From Verrucomicrobiota bacterium (lineage in GTDB: Bacteria > Verrucomicrobiota > Verrucomicrobiia > Limisphaerales > UBA1100), in assembly GCA_028872645.1 (NCBI GenBank), contig JAPKDK010000062.1, positions 1 to 12,475 on the forward strand: DNA of 12,475 nucleotides. The letters are read 5' to 3'. Of the stretch, positions 6,948-12,475 are shown in pieces (position 1 is the first letter of the stretch; every line of letters begins with the position of its first letter). Below the pieces are notes generated by a model. That model was not told where the DNA came from and made no database searches. It saw only the letters and a program-made list of their open reading frames with translations. Made by a program: the position numbers and the translations under genes.

Positions 6948-7430
6948 ATGCCCGACGAACCGCCCATCCTCACCACCCCGCCGCCGCGCCAAGTGTGGAA
7001 ACTGCTGCCCGTGCTGACGATCGCGGCACTTGTGGCGGCGATCGTGTTCGTGCACCAAAACGAGCCGGTGGCCAACAAAAAATATTTCCCGCAATGCGGT
7101 TTCAAAAAAGTGACGGGCCTCGACTGCCCCGGCTGCGGCGGTCTGCGCGCCACGCACGCGCTGACGCACGGACGGCTGCTAGCCGCGTTTCAGTTTCATC
7201 CCGGCTACATTCTCTCGCTGCCGATTGTGGGCTTTCTCATTTTCCTGTGGCTGCGCGAATGGCGGCGGCACGGCGAAATGCCCGTGCCCCTCGCCCAAGT
7301 CGAATGCAATCAGCCGCTAATCTGGATTGCGGTTATTTTTATAGCACTCGGCGTGGTGCGAAATATTCCGATCGCTCCTTTTAATTGGCTCGCCTCGCCG
7401 CCGGTGGTGGAACCGGCTTCGGAGAAATAG
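6948..7430 (+). CDS. DUF2752 membrane protein
   Basis: A 160-residue protein with the DUF2752 signature CPGCGGLRATHALTHG (60-75): a CxxC pair just after the first membrane helix, then an Arg-containing loop and a following hydrophobic stretch. Predicted helices are at about 16-36, 86-103 and 124-140. The function of the family is unknown. The N-terminus has PP (5-6) and PPP (11-13), and the C-terminus ends with SPPVVEPASEK, so both tails are proline-rich. The start is set by the ATG one base after the trpD stop (TGA-A-ATG); a longer open frame running back to 6825 overlaps trpD and is not used. DUF2752 genes often occur near GYF_2, TM2 or DUF4190 proteins, and here it heads such a cluster. 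Confidence 0.85.
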   Translation: MPDEPPILTTPPPRQVWKLLPVLTIAALVAAIVFVHQNEPVANKKYFPQCGFKKVTGLDCPGCGGLRATHALTHGRLLAAFQFHPGYILSLPIVGFLIFLWLREWRRHGEMPVPLAQVECNQPLIWIAVIFIALGVVRNIPIAPFNWLASPPVVEPASEK

Positions 7431-7523
7431 GCGAGCGTGGTTTTTGCCTCGCGGATTGGTTGGTTTCCTGTTAGTTTCAAAGCTCACTTTGAGCACCCAA
7501 CGCGCCGTCAACCGAAAGTAAAA

Positions 7524-8051
7524 ATGTATCATATCGTTGGATCAGACAATCAACCCCGCGGACCGATCGATGCGGCCACGCTCAATCAATGGATTGCCGA
7601 AGGCCGCGCCAACGGCCAAACGATGACGTGCGTGGAAGGTTCACAGGAATGGAAACCACTGGCCTATTTCCCGGAGTTTGCCCCCGCGCTCACCGGCTTG
7701 GCTTCGCCATCACCCACGGGCTATCCCGGTGCCGCGCCGCCGCATGTGGGCCAGGGAACAGTCGAGGGTGACGCCACTGGCGGCTTAATCCCCTATAAAA
7801 ATAAGCATGCCTTAATCGGCTACTACATGGCGTTCGCCGGTGGGATCCTTATGTTCATCCCGATCCTCGGTGTGATTTTCTCCATTGGCACTCTGGTAAT
7901 GGGCATCAAGGGATTGAAAAATGTGAAAGAAAATCCAGTCGTCAGAGGCACTGCCCATGCTTGGATTGCAGTCATTGGCGGTGCAATGGAAATCATCGTT
8001 AGCCTTATTTTTACCGTCTTGTTTTTAATTGGAATATTTGCCTCGAAGTAG
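7524..8051 (+). CDS. GYF_2 (DUF4339) domain protein with DUF4190-like membrane region (first of five)
   Basis: 175 residues. The N-terminal GYF_2 domain covers residues 2-52: YHIVGSDN, GPIDAATLNQWIAEGRAN, EWKPL and FPEF. The classic GPF-x-W-x-GYF pattern appears as GPI, Trp23 and EGRAN, as is usual in GYF_2. A Pro/Gly linker (about 58-92, with SPSPTGYPGAAPPH) leads to two hydrophobic regions (about 97-128 and 145-172). The intervening loop with GIKGLKNVKENP and GTAHAWIAV resembles DUF4190-type proteins. The in-frame codons before 7524 encode no GYF sequence and do not fit the four paralogues, which begin at or near the domain, so ATG 7524 is preferred. A weak GAAAG lies upstream. The gene follows DUF2752 after 93 nt. 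No enzymatic residues are evident; a scaffold or interaction role is inferred. Confidence 0.85.
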   Translation: MYHIVGSDNQPRGPIDAATLNQWIAEGRANGQTMTCVEGSQEWKPLAYFPEFAPALTGLASPSPTGYPGAAPPHVGQGTVEGDATGGLIPYKNKHALIGYYMAFAGGILMFIPILGVIFSIGTLVMGIKGLKNVKENPVVRGTAHAWIAVIGGAMEIIVSLIFTVLFLIGIFASK

Positions 8052-8064
8052 ATTTTTGCGATTG

Positions 8065-8538
8065 ATGCGGTCAACTTACGAAATCATCGGCACGGACAAT
8101 CGGGCGCATGGGCCCGAAGATGCGGCGGCGTTGTGCCGTTGGATCCGCGAGGGCCGCGCGAGCCATCGCACGATGGCACGGCGCACGGGCGAAGAATCAT
8201 GGCGGCCACTCTCAACTTTTCCAGAATGGATCCGGCCATTGCGTGGACAACCCTTACCGGCGGCTCTGCCGCCACCCGCGCATAGTCTGGCGGTCGGCAG
8301 CTTGGTGCTGGGGATTGTGGCGCTGGTGTTTTTTCCGTTGGGCTTGATGCTGGGCGTGCCGGCGGTGATCTGCGGCCACGTGGGTTGGAGCGCCATTGGC
8401 GCGGAACCGGAACTCGCTGGCGGCAAGGGCATGGTAGTGGCGGGGCTGATTACGGGCTATCTTGGCATCGTGGTGGGCGCGCTTTCACTTTTGGCTTTTG
8501 TGGTGATGGCGGTTTCCATATACCTCGGCTCTCGATAA
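8065..8538 (+). CDS. GYF_2 domain protein with DUF4190 membrane domain (second of five)
   Basis: 157 residues. GYF_2 domain at 4-56: TYEIIGTDN, HGPEDAAALCRWIREGRAS, SWRPL, FPEW. The Tyr usually before GP is replaced by His15. A short linker with PLPAALPPPAH (63-73) precedes a clear DUF4190 domain (about 74-155): SLAVGSLVLGIVAL, GHVGWSAIG, and GGKGMVVAGLITGYLG, with two long hydrophobic stretches. ATG 8065 is chosen over a TTG at 8029 because the domain begins right after it and the earlier codons overlap the previous gene. It begins 13 nt after that gene and has no Shine-Dalgarno. The protein is expected in the cytoplasmic membrane with the GYF domain probably in the cytoplasm; the topology is inferred. 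Confidence 0.85.
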   Translation: MRSTYEIIGTDNRAHGPEDAAALCRWIREGRASHRTMARRTGEESWRPLSTFPEWIRPLRGQPLPAALPPPAHSLAVGSLVLGIVALVFFPLGLMLGVPAVICGHVGWSAIGAEPELAGGKGMVVAGLITGYLGIVVGALSLLAFVVMAVSIYLGSR

Positions 8539-8545
8539 AAACCCG

Positions 8546-9157
8546 ATGAGCAACGAACCCGAGGAATCCAAACTGCCACCCATCCCGGAGGACATCGCCG
8601 AGGCGTCCAAGACGGCGGGGCGCGAGTACACCCTCATCGGCGGCGACGGCAAGGAGTATGGGCTAAAGGCGGCGGTGGAAGTGCGGGAATGGATTGCCGA
8701 AGGCCGGCTGAATGCGCAGTCGCAAATCAAGCCTCAAGGCAAGGAGGAATGGGTGCAATTAGACAGCCTGCTGGAATTCGCTGCGGACCTGAATCCCCAA
8801 GCCGTCGCGCCGTTGCCTCCGCTAACGCCAATATCACCACCATCCGCGCCCGTTGCGCCGGTGTATGCGCCACTCCCCACCTTTGCCCCCCCAACTACCC
8901 AGTCCACCAACGGCTTTGCCATCACGGGCATGATCTTGGGCATCCTGTCCATCCTGGCAACTTACCCATGTTGCGGCATTCCGTTTAATATTCTCGGCCT
9001 CATTTTCTCTGCCGTAGCACTCGCTCAAATCAAAGCCAACCCCCAGCAACAAGGCAAAGGCATGGCCATCGCGGGGCTCATTTGTTCTATCCTGAGCATG
9101 CTGCTAATCGGAATCCTGCTCGCTTTGGGCGTTGCCATTGGTATCGCAAATCCTTAG
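8546..9157 (+). CDS. GYF_2 domain protein with long proline-rich linker and DUF4190 domain (third of five)
   Basis: 203 residues. An acidic N-terminal lead of 26 residues containing KLPPIPED is unique in the cluster. GYF_2 at 27-79: REYTLIGGDGKEYG, VREWIAEGRLN, IKPQGKEEWVQL. The usual GP is GL here (Gly39-Leu40), a change in the ligand-binding surface. The linker at 85-118 is strongly proline-rich, with PLPPLTPISPP and APLPTFAPP. DUF4190 follows at about 122-200: GFAITGMILGILSIL, the PCCGIP turn (141-146), ALAQIKAN and GKGMAIAGLICSIL. ATG 8546 lies 7 nt after the previous stop without a visible Shine-Dalgarno. The domain is closest by eye to that of the fifth member (shared IGGDGKEYG, VREW and IKP). 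Confidence 0.85.
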   Translation: MSNEPEESKLPPIPEDIAEASKTAGREYTLIGGDGKEYGLKAAVEVREWIAEGRLNAQSQIKPQGKEEWVQLDSLLEFAADLNPQAVAPLPPLTPISPPSAPVAPVYAPLPTFAPPTTQSTNGFAITGMILGILSILATYPCCGIPFNILGLIFSAVALAQIKANPQQQGKGMAIAGLICSILSMLLIGILLALGVAIGIANP

Positions 9158-9179
9158 ATTTCGCGCAGTTGATTTAGCT

Positions 9180-9791
9180 ATGGCAAAATATCATTTCATC
9201 GGTGGCGACGGTAAACCTTACGGGCCGTACTCTCAGGAACAAATGCAGCAGTTCATGGCGGAGAACCGCGTAAACACAAACTCACAAGTCAGCGCCGATG
9301 GCGGCGCGTGGCGACCGGCGGGGCAATACCCCGAGCTGACTTCCGGCGGCGCACCGCCCGTGCCTGCAAACCTTGGTATGCCCCAACCCATCGCAGTCAA
9401 CCCGAGCGCAGCTCAGGCGGCGGTCAAAGGCCCAGCGATTTTCATGATGGTGCTGGGGATTGTCAGTTTGATATTGGTGCCGATTAACGTTTTGTTCCAA
9501 TTCACCCAAGGCCAAGATGCGTATAACGATCTGCCGCCTGATGTAAGGGATTTTTTACTGCAGTTTTCCGGAACCGCCAGCTTGATCAGTAATGCATTCA
9601 GTTTCATTGCTAATATCCTGATTGTTCTGGGCGCACTTAAAATGAAAAAGTGCCAGTCGTATGGACTGGCGATGACAGCGAGTATTCTTTGCATTCTGTG
9701 TGACTGGGGTTGCTGCTGCCTCGGCATTGGCGCAGGGATTTGGGCGATTGTTGTTTTGAGCAAACCGGAAGTAAAAGCGGCGTTCCGCTAA
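9180..9791 (+). CDS. GYF_2 domain protein with four-helix membrane region (fourth of five)
   Basis: 203 residues. GYF_2 at 2-52: KYHFIGGDGKPYGPYSQEQMQQFMAENR, AWRP, YPEL. The central Trp of the other members is Phe25 and the EGR motif is ENR, so this is the most divergent domain of the set. The linker (57-80) has GAPPVPANLG. The membrane part differs from DUF4190, with hydrophobic segments at about 84-107, 132-153, 161-178 and 179-193. A soluble acidic loop (QDAYNDLPPDVRDF) separates the first two, and a Cys-rich stretch, CILCDWGCCCLG, lies at 171-182. The ending IWAIVVLSKPEVKAAFR is a closing motif I associate with GYF_2-type proteins of PVC bacteria. ATG 9180 starts right at the domain; the upstream TTG at 9132 lies inside the preceding gene. 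No Shine-Dalgarno is visible. Confidence 0.8.
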   Translation: MAKYHFIGGDGKPYGPYSQEQMQQFMAENRVNTNSQVSADGGAWRPAGQYPELTSGGAPPVPANLGMPQPIAVNPSAAQAAVKGPAIFMMVLGIVSLILVPINVLFQFTQGQDAYNDLPPDVRDFLLQFSGTASLISNAFSFIANILIVLGALKMKKCQSYGLAMTASILCILCDWGCCCLGIGAGIWAIVVLSKPEVKAAFR

Positions 9792-9798
9792 ATTTATC

Positions 9799-10845
9799 AT
9801 GAGCCAATATATTATCATCGGCGGGGACGGAAAAGAATACGGCCCGGTGTCGACGGAGGAAGTTCGGGAATGGGTTCAGGCGGGGCGTGCCAATGGAGAG
9901 ACGCGTATCAAGCCCGAAGGAGCTGAGGACTGGACGCGCGTGCAAGATTTTCCGGAATTTGTAAAGGATCTGGGCGGCGGCTCTACGGCAGAGCCCACGG
10001 CCCCTCACCCGTATTCAGCTGATCCACAAGGCGGCGGATTGGATCCGGCTTTGCCTTCGGATTTGTTTGCGCGGGATTACAATGTGTGGAGCGCGGGCTG
10101 TTTCGAGCGAGGTTGGGCGGTGCTCTCCGCCAATCTTGGCGCGATCATCGGCACTTCGGCGATTTTTTTGGCCTTAATCGGGGTGCTGATGGCGCTGATG
10201 ATGATCCCGTTTATTGGTCTTCTTTTTAGCTTGTTATGGATCGTCATAAACGTCCCCGTGATGAGCGGGTTTATCTATTATTTCATCAAACAAAACCGCG
10301 GGCAGAAGGCTGAGATTGCCGATATTTTTTCCGGCTTCACGCGGGGCTTTGGGAATCTTTTTTTATTGGGCTTGGTCCAATTCGCCTTGATTATTGTTTC
10401 AATGATTCCCGGACTGGTTCTGGTTGGCTTGAGCATCGGCGGGCCGATCATCGAAGCAATCCGCACCGGCACAGAGCCGGATTTTCTGGGCACCAATATT
10501 CTGATGGTGATCGCGGGATACGGGCTGATGATTTTGCCGGTGTGGTATTTGAGCATCGCCTGGATGTACGCCGCGACGTTGGCAATTGACCGGCGATTGG
10601 GTTTCTGGCAAGCGATGACGACCAGCCGTAAAGTGGTGAACAAACATTGGTTTCAGATGTTCTTTTTCCTGATAGTCTGGGTCATCATCGCTGAGGCGGG
10701 CGTGATTGCATGTTGTGTGGGGTTGCTCTTCACCTTACCGCTGGGACTAGCGATTCATGTGGCGGGCTACGAACATCTCTTCGGCGCACGCAGTGAGCCG
10801 GCGAAGGTCGCCAGCCCCACTCCGCCTCCACCGCCGCAGATATGA
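9799..10845 (+). CDS. GYF_2 domain protein with large multi-spanning membrane domain (fifth of five)
   Basis: 348 residues, the longest of the set. GYF_2 at 3-54: QYIIIGGDGKEYGPVSTEEVREWVQAGRAN is the most canonical copy, with EDWTRV and FPEF after it. A linker (58-95) leads to a membrane domain at about 100-330 with roughly six helices. The pattern FERGWAVLSANLGAIIG at its start and the run of LAIDRRLGFWQAM, KVVNKHW and GLLFTLPLGLAIHVAGYEHLFG at its end resemble the DUF975-like family of integral membrane proteins; I cannot assign a transported substrate. The C-terminal tail SPTPPPPPQI (339-348) carries five consecutive prolines, a typical ligand type for GYF domains. The start lies 7 nt after the preceding stop, and the stop overlaps the next ATG (ATGA). 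Confidence 0.85.
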   Translation: MSQYIIIGGDGKEYGPVSTEEVREWVQAGRANGETRIKPEGAEDWTRVQDFPEFVKDLGGGSTAEPTAPHPYSADPQGGGLDPALPSDLFARDYNVWSAGCFERGWAVLSANLGAIIGTSAIFLALIGVLMALMMIPFIGLLFSLLWIVINVPVMSGFIYYFIKQNRGQKAEIADIFSGFTRGFGNLFLLGLVQFALIIVSMIPGLVLVGLSIGGPIIEAIRTGTEPDFLGTNILMVIAGYGLMILPVWYLSIAWMYAATLAIDRRLGFWQAMTTSRKVVNKHWFQMFFFLIVWVIIAEAGVIACCVGLLFTLPLGLAIHVAGYEHLFGARSEPAKVASPTPPPPPQI

Positions 10846-11228
10846 AGTGGGTTTGCCTGATGGCGAATATGGCGGTGCCGGGGTTGGGCTCGCTGATTTG
10901 TAAACGCTGGATTTCGGGGACCCTTCAAACGGTGGGGTCGGTGATTGGAATTGTGCTTTTAATTCACTTGGGCATCGAGCTTTACCACGCCGTGCAGGTT
11001 TACGCCGGCGGTTTGGATGAACCGGATACGATGGGCGAGACGTTCAAGGGAATCAAAGGACAAATGACACGGCCCTTCATCATCGGCTGCGTGGGGTTAG
11101 TGATTTTCAAAGTGATGTGGATCTGGGCGCAGGTGACGACGGCGCAGGTGTTTAAGGCGGAGAAAGCGGCAGAGGCTCAGGAGGCCGCTGCAGTGGAAGT
11201 GCCGCCGCCGCTGGATTCCTCGAACTGA
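10842..11228 (+). CDS. Small membrane protein with TM2-like N-terminal motif
   Basis: 128 residues, not recognised as a named family. The start MKWVCLMANMAVPGLGSLICKRW has a PGLGS element followed by a basic pair and SGTLQ, reminiscent of TM2-type or related small membrane proteins. Hydrophobic helices lie at about 27-47 and 79-101, with a soluble loop between them and a charged, Ala/Glu-rich tail ending in EVPPPLDSSN. The ATG overlaps the stop of the fifth GYF gene (ATGA), so the two are probably co-translated, and the PPP tail could serve as a GYF ligand. Its last 52 bases overlap the 3' end of aroK on the other strand. A tight operon position and regular codon use support it as a real gene. 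Confidence 0.75.
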   Translation: MKWVCLMANMAVPGLGSLICKRWISGTLQTVGSVIGIVLLIHLGIELYHAVQVYAGGLDEPDTMGETFKGIKGQMTRPFIIGCVGLVIFKVMWIWAQVTTAQVFKAEKAAEAQEAAAVEVPPPLDSSN

Positions 11229-11734
11229 TGCTTCACTTGGGCGACCACAACGCGTTGGGGGCGGTGCTCGGTGTTGATGATGACGTCGGCCTTTTTGTAA
11301 TGCGGCTCGCGCTCGGCGAGCAACGCGCGGATGACTTCCAGCGGATTTTCCTGCTGCAATAATGGCCGATGGGTTTGGTGCTTCGTGCGATCGTGCAAGG
11401 CCTTGGCACCGGCCCACAGGCACACGACGAGGGCGTGGCGTTTGAGGCTTTCGAGATTTTCGGCAACAGTCACCGCGCCACCACCGGTGGCGATCACTAA
11501 ACCACGTCGTGTTTCCAAGCTGGCGATGGCTTCGCGTTCCAGTTTGCGAAAGGCTTCCTCGCCGGCGTTGGCGAAAACTTCACTCACCGGCGCGCCCGCG
11601 GCTTCTTCCACCAGCGCGTCGGTATCCACAAACTCAAACCCCAACTCGCCCGCCACCGCGCGGCCCACGGTGGATTTCCCACAGCCCATAAATCCAACGA
11701 GGGCAAGGTTTTGGATGGCGCGTGGGTCAGGCAC
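11177..11734 (-). CDS. aroK: Shikimate kinase
   Basis: Phosphorylates shikimate at the 3-hydroxyl with ATP, the fifth step of the chorismate pathway that feeds anthranilate and thus TrpD. 185 residues, near the usual 170-190. Walker A GFMGCGKST (14-22), the substrate Asp in DTD (37-39), Arg63 in FRKLE, the GGG of ATGGGAV (82-88), the lid arginines in DRTKHQTHRPLL (115-126), and the adenine-side REPHY (142-146) are all present in order. The start is a GTG at 11734; an in-frame stop lies upstream with no ATG before it. The C-terminal tail beyond about 170 (EESSGGGTSTAAAS) is low-complexity and is encoded in the 52-bp stretch that overlaps the convergent membrane gene, so it may be an accidental extension. 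Confidence 0.93.
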   Translation of the reverse strand: MPDPRAIQNLALVGFMGCGKSTVGRAVAGELGFEFVDTDALVEEAAGAPVSEVFANAGEEAFRKLEREAIASLETRRGLVIATGGGAVTVAENLESLKRHALVVCLWAGAKALHDRTKHQTHRPLLQQENPLEVIRALLAEREPHYKKADVIINTEHRPQRVVVAQVKHQFEESSGGGTSTAAAS

Positions 11735-11796
11735 AGGCGCATCTTGGCGGAAAACTGCCTGATTATCACGTCTGTTTTATTCTGTCCCATCCCAAC

Positions 11797-11825
11797 TTGA
11801 CATCTTTGCGCCTTGGCGGTTCATT
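11797..11825 (+). promoter_or_regulatory. Possible sigma70-type promoter for ptsI
   Basis: A perfect TTGACA -35 box (11797-11802) is followed after 17 nt by TTCATT (11820-11825), which matches the -10 consensus at only three positions. It lies in the 146-nt divergent gap between aroK and ptsI and points toward ptsI. The spacing supports it; the weak -10 does not. Confidence 0.35.
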
Positions 11826-11880
11826 TTCTTTCTCTGGTTTTTGCTTGTTCCCCGCCCTTCCCGCAAACCATCATCCGCGC

Positions 11881-12475
11881 GTGGCCGACGGGATTGATAA
11901 TGGGGAACGTATCTTTCGGGGCATTGGCGTTTCGCCGGGCGTGGTGCGCGGGCGGATTGTCATCCTCGATGACGACCACGGCGAACGCCCCGCGCGCCAT
12001 CGTGTGGAGCCCAAAAATTTCCCCGCTGAACTGGATCGTCTCCAAGAGGCCCTCACCGCCACCCGCCGCGAAATCGCCCGCATCCAGGATGAGGTCCGAG
12101 ATCGAATGGGCTCGTCCGATGCGGAAATTTTCGATGCCCATCTGCTCGTGCTCGAAGATCAGACGTTGCTCGATGAAGTCAAAAAATTCATTGAGGCAGA
12201 AAACGTAAATGTCGAGTTTGCCTTCCACGAAGTCTCGGAAAACTACGCCATCGCGCTGGGTAGTGTGGAGGACGAATACCTGCGCGAACGCGCCGCGGAC
12301 ATTCGCGATGTGACTTCCCGCGTGCTCGGCAACCTCACCGGACGCGGCGCGCTGGACCTCAGCCACCTCACCGAGCCCTATATTTTGGTGCGGCACGACC
12401 TCACGCCAACGGTCACTGCACAGATCAATCCAGAGCACGTGCTCGGCTTCGCCACGGATGTCGGCGGCAAAACTT
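11881..12475 (+). CDS. ptsI: PTS enzyme I, N-terminal part (runs off the window)
   Basis: Phosphoenolpyruvate-protein phosphotransferase, which takes phosphate from PEP and passes it to HPr. 198 codons are present. The N-terminal swivel segment FRGIGVSPGVVRGRIV (about 12-27) opens the family. It is followed by the helical HPr-binding domain with AEIFDAHLLVLED, HEVSENYA and EDEYLRERAADIRDV, all closely matching E. coli EI (IFEGHIMLLED, DEYLKERAADVRDI). The returning swivel, PYILVRHDLTPTVTAQ, leads to GFATDVGGKT at the very edge. The active-site His of the expected SH that follows is just outside the window. The start is taken as GTG 11881; an in-frame TTG at 11848 is possible and no Shine-Dalgarno decides. 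No ptsH lies immediately upstream here. It could instead be a PtsP/PtsA-type paralogue, but nothing precedes the EI domain. Confidence 0.9.
   Translation, partial: MADGIDNGERIFRGIGVSPGVVRGRIVILDDDHGERPARHRVEPKNFPAELDRLQEALTATRREIARIQDEVRDRMGSSDAEIFDAHLLVLEDQTLLDEVKKFIEAENVNVEFAFHEVSENYAIALGSVEDEYLRERAADIRDVTSRVLGNLTGRGALDLSHLTEPYILVRHDLTPTVTAQINPEHVLGFATDVGGKT

Noticed and set aside
7431..7523. Short inverted repeats (TCAAAG-CTCA-CTTTGA at 7477-7492; GCGAG/CTCGC at 7432-7453) and a search for a promoter before the GYF genes
   Set aside because: Stems of 5-6 bp with competing pairings and no convincing -35/-10 pair; not enough to call a terminator or promoter.
7437..7523. Longer start for the first GYF protein
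   Set aside because: The added residues resemble nothing in the four paralogues, which begin at or near the GYF domain.
11821..12438. 205-codon minus-strand frame opposite ptsI
   Set aside because: Shadow of the enzyme I reading frame, whose motifs match the family over the full length.

Overview
The window is a GC-rich, densely coding bacterial segment with no rRNA, tRNA, insertion sequence or CRISPR array that I can see. Three things point to the Verrucomicrobiota or the wider PVC group: a PilM protein that continues into a PilN-like segment, a run of GYF_2 (DUF4339) membrane proteins, and weak use of Shine-Dalgarno sequences. This placement is by family resemblance only, since no marker gene here settles it.

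Positions 1-5762 are a minus-strand block, read right to left: tsaC/sua5 (tRNA t6A synthesis), thyA and folA (the dTMP/folate pair), murJ (lipid II flippase) and pilM (type IV pilus inner-membrane platform), which runs off the left edge. folA and murJ overlap at TAATG and the thyA-folA gap is 19 nt, so these are probably co-transcribed. pilM stands 153 nt after murJ, with its own strong ribosome site and a leader containing a 9-bp inverted repeat.

Positions 5763-5911 are a divergent intergenic region packed with repeat-like sequence: a 7-bp periodic array followed by two hairpins, one with a perfect 9-bp stem. Another 7-bp periodic array lies over the folA start.

Positions 5912-11228 are a plus-strand block. 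trpD (tryptophan synthesis) is followed after 1 nt by a DUF2752 membrane protein, then by five successive GYF_2-domain membrane proteins (7524-10845), then by a small membrane protein overlapping the last of them by ATGA. The five GYF proteins share a related N-terminal domain of about 50 residues but carry different membrane modules: three DUF4190-like, one four-helix and one large multi-spanning. GYF domains are known for binding proline-rich peptides, and nearly every protein of the set carries short proline-rich stretches outside its membrane parts. I propose that the cluster encodes a mutually interacting membrane assembly. Its function is unknown, and it is the most interesting part of the window.

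Positions 11177-11734 hold aroK (shikimate kinase) on the minus strand, whose 3' end overlaps the last membrane gene in convergent orientation. From 11881 to the right edge on the plus strand is the N-terminal part of a PTS enzyme I (ptsI), cut just before the expected phospho-accepting histidine. No gap between genes exceeds 300 bases; the longest (1649-1801, 5763-5911, 11735-11880) are described as features or findings. The 93-base gap 7431-7523 holds only short weak hairpins.
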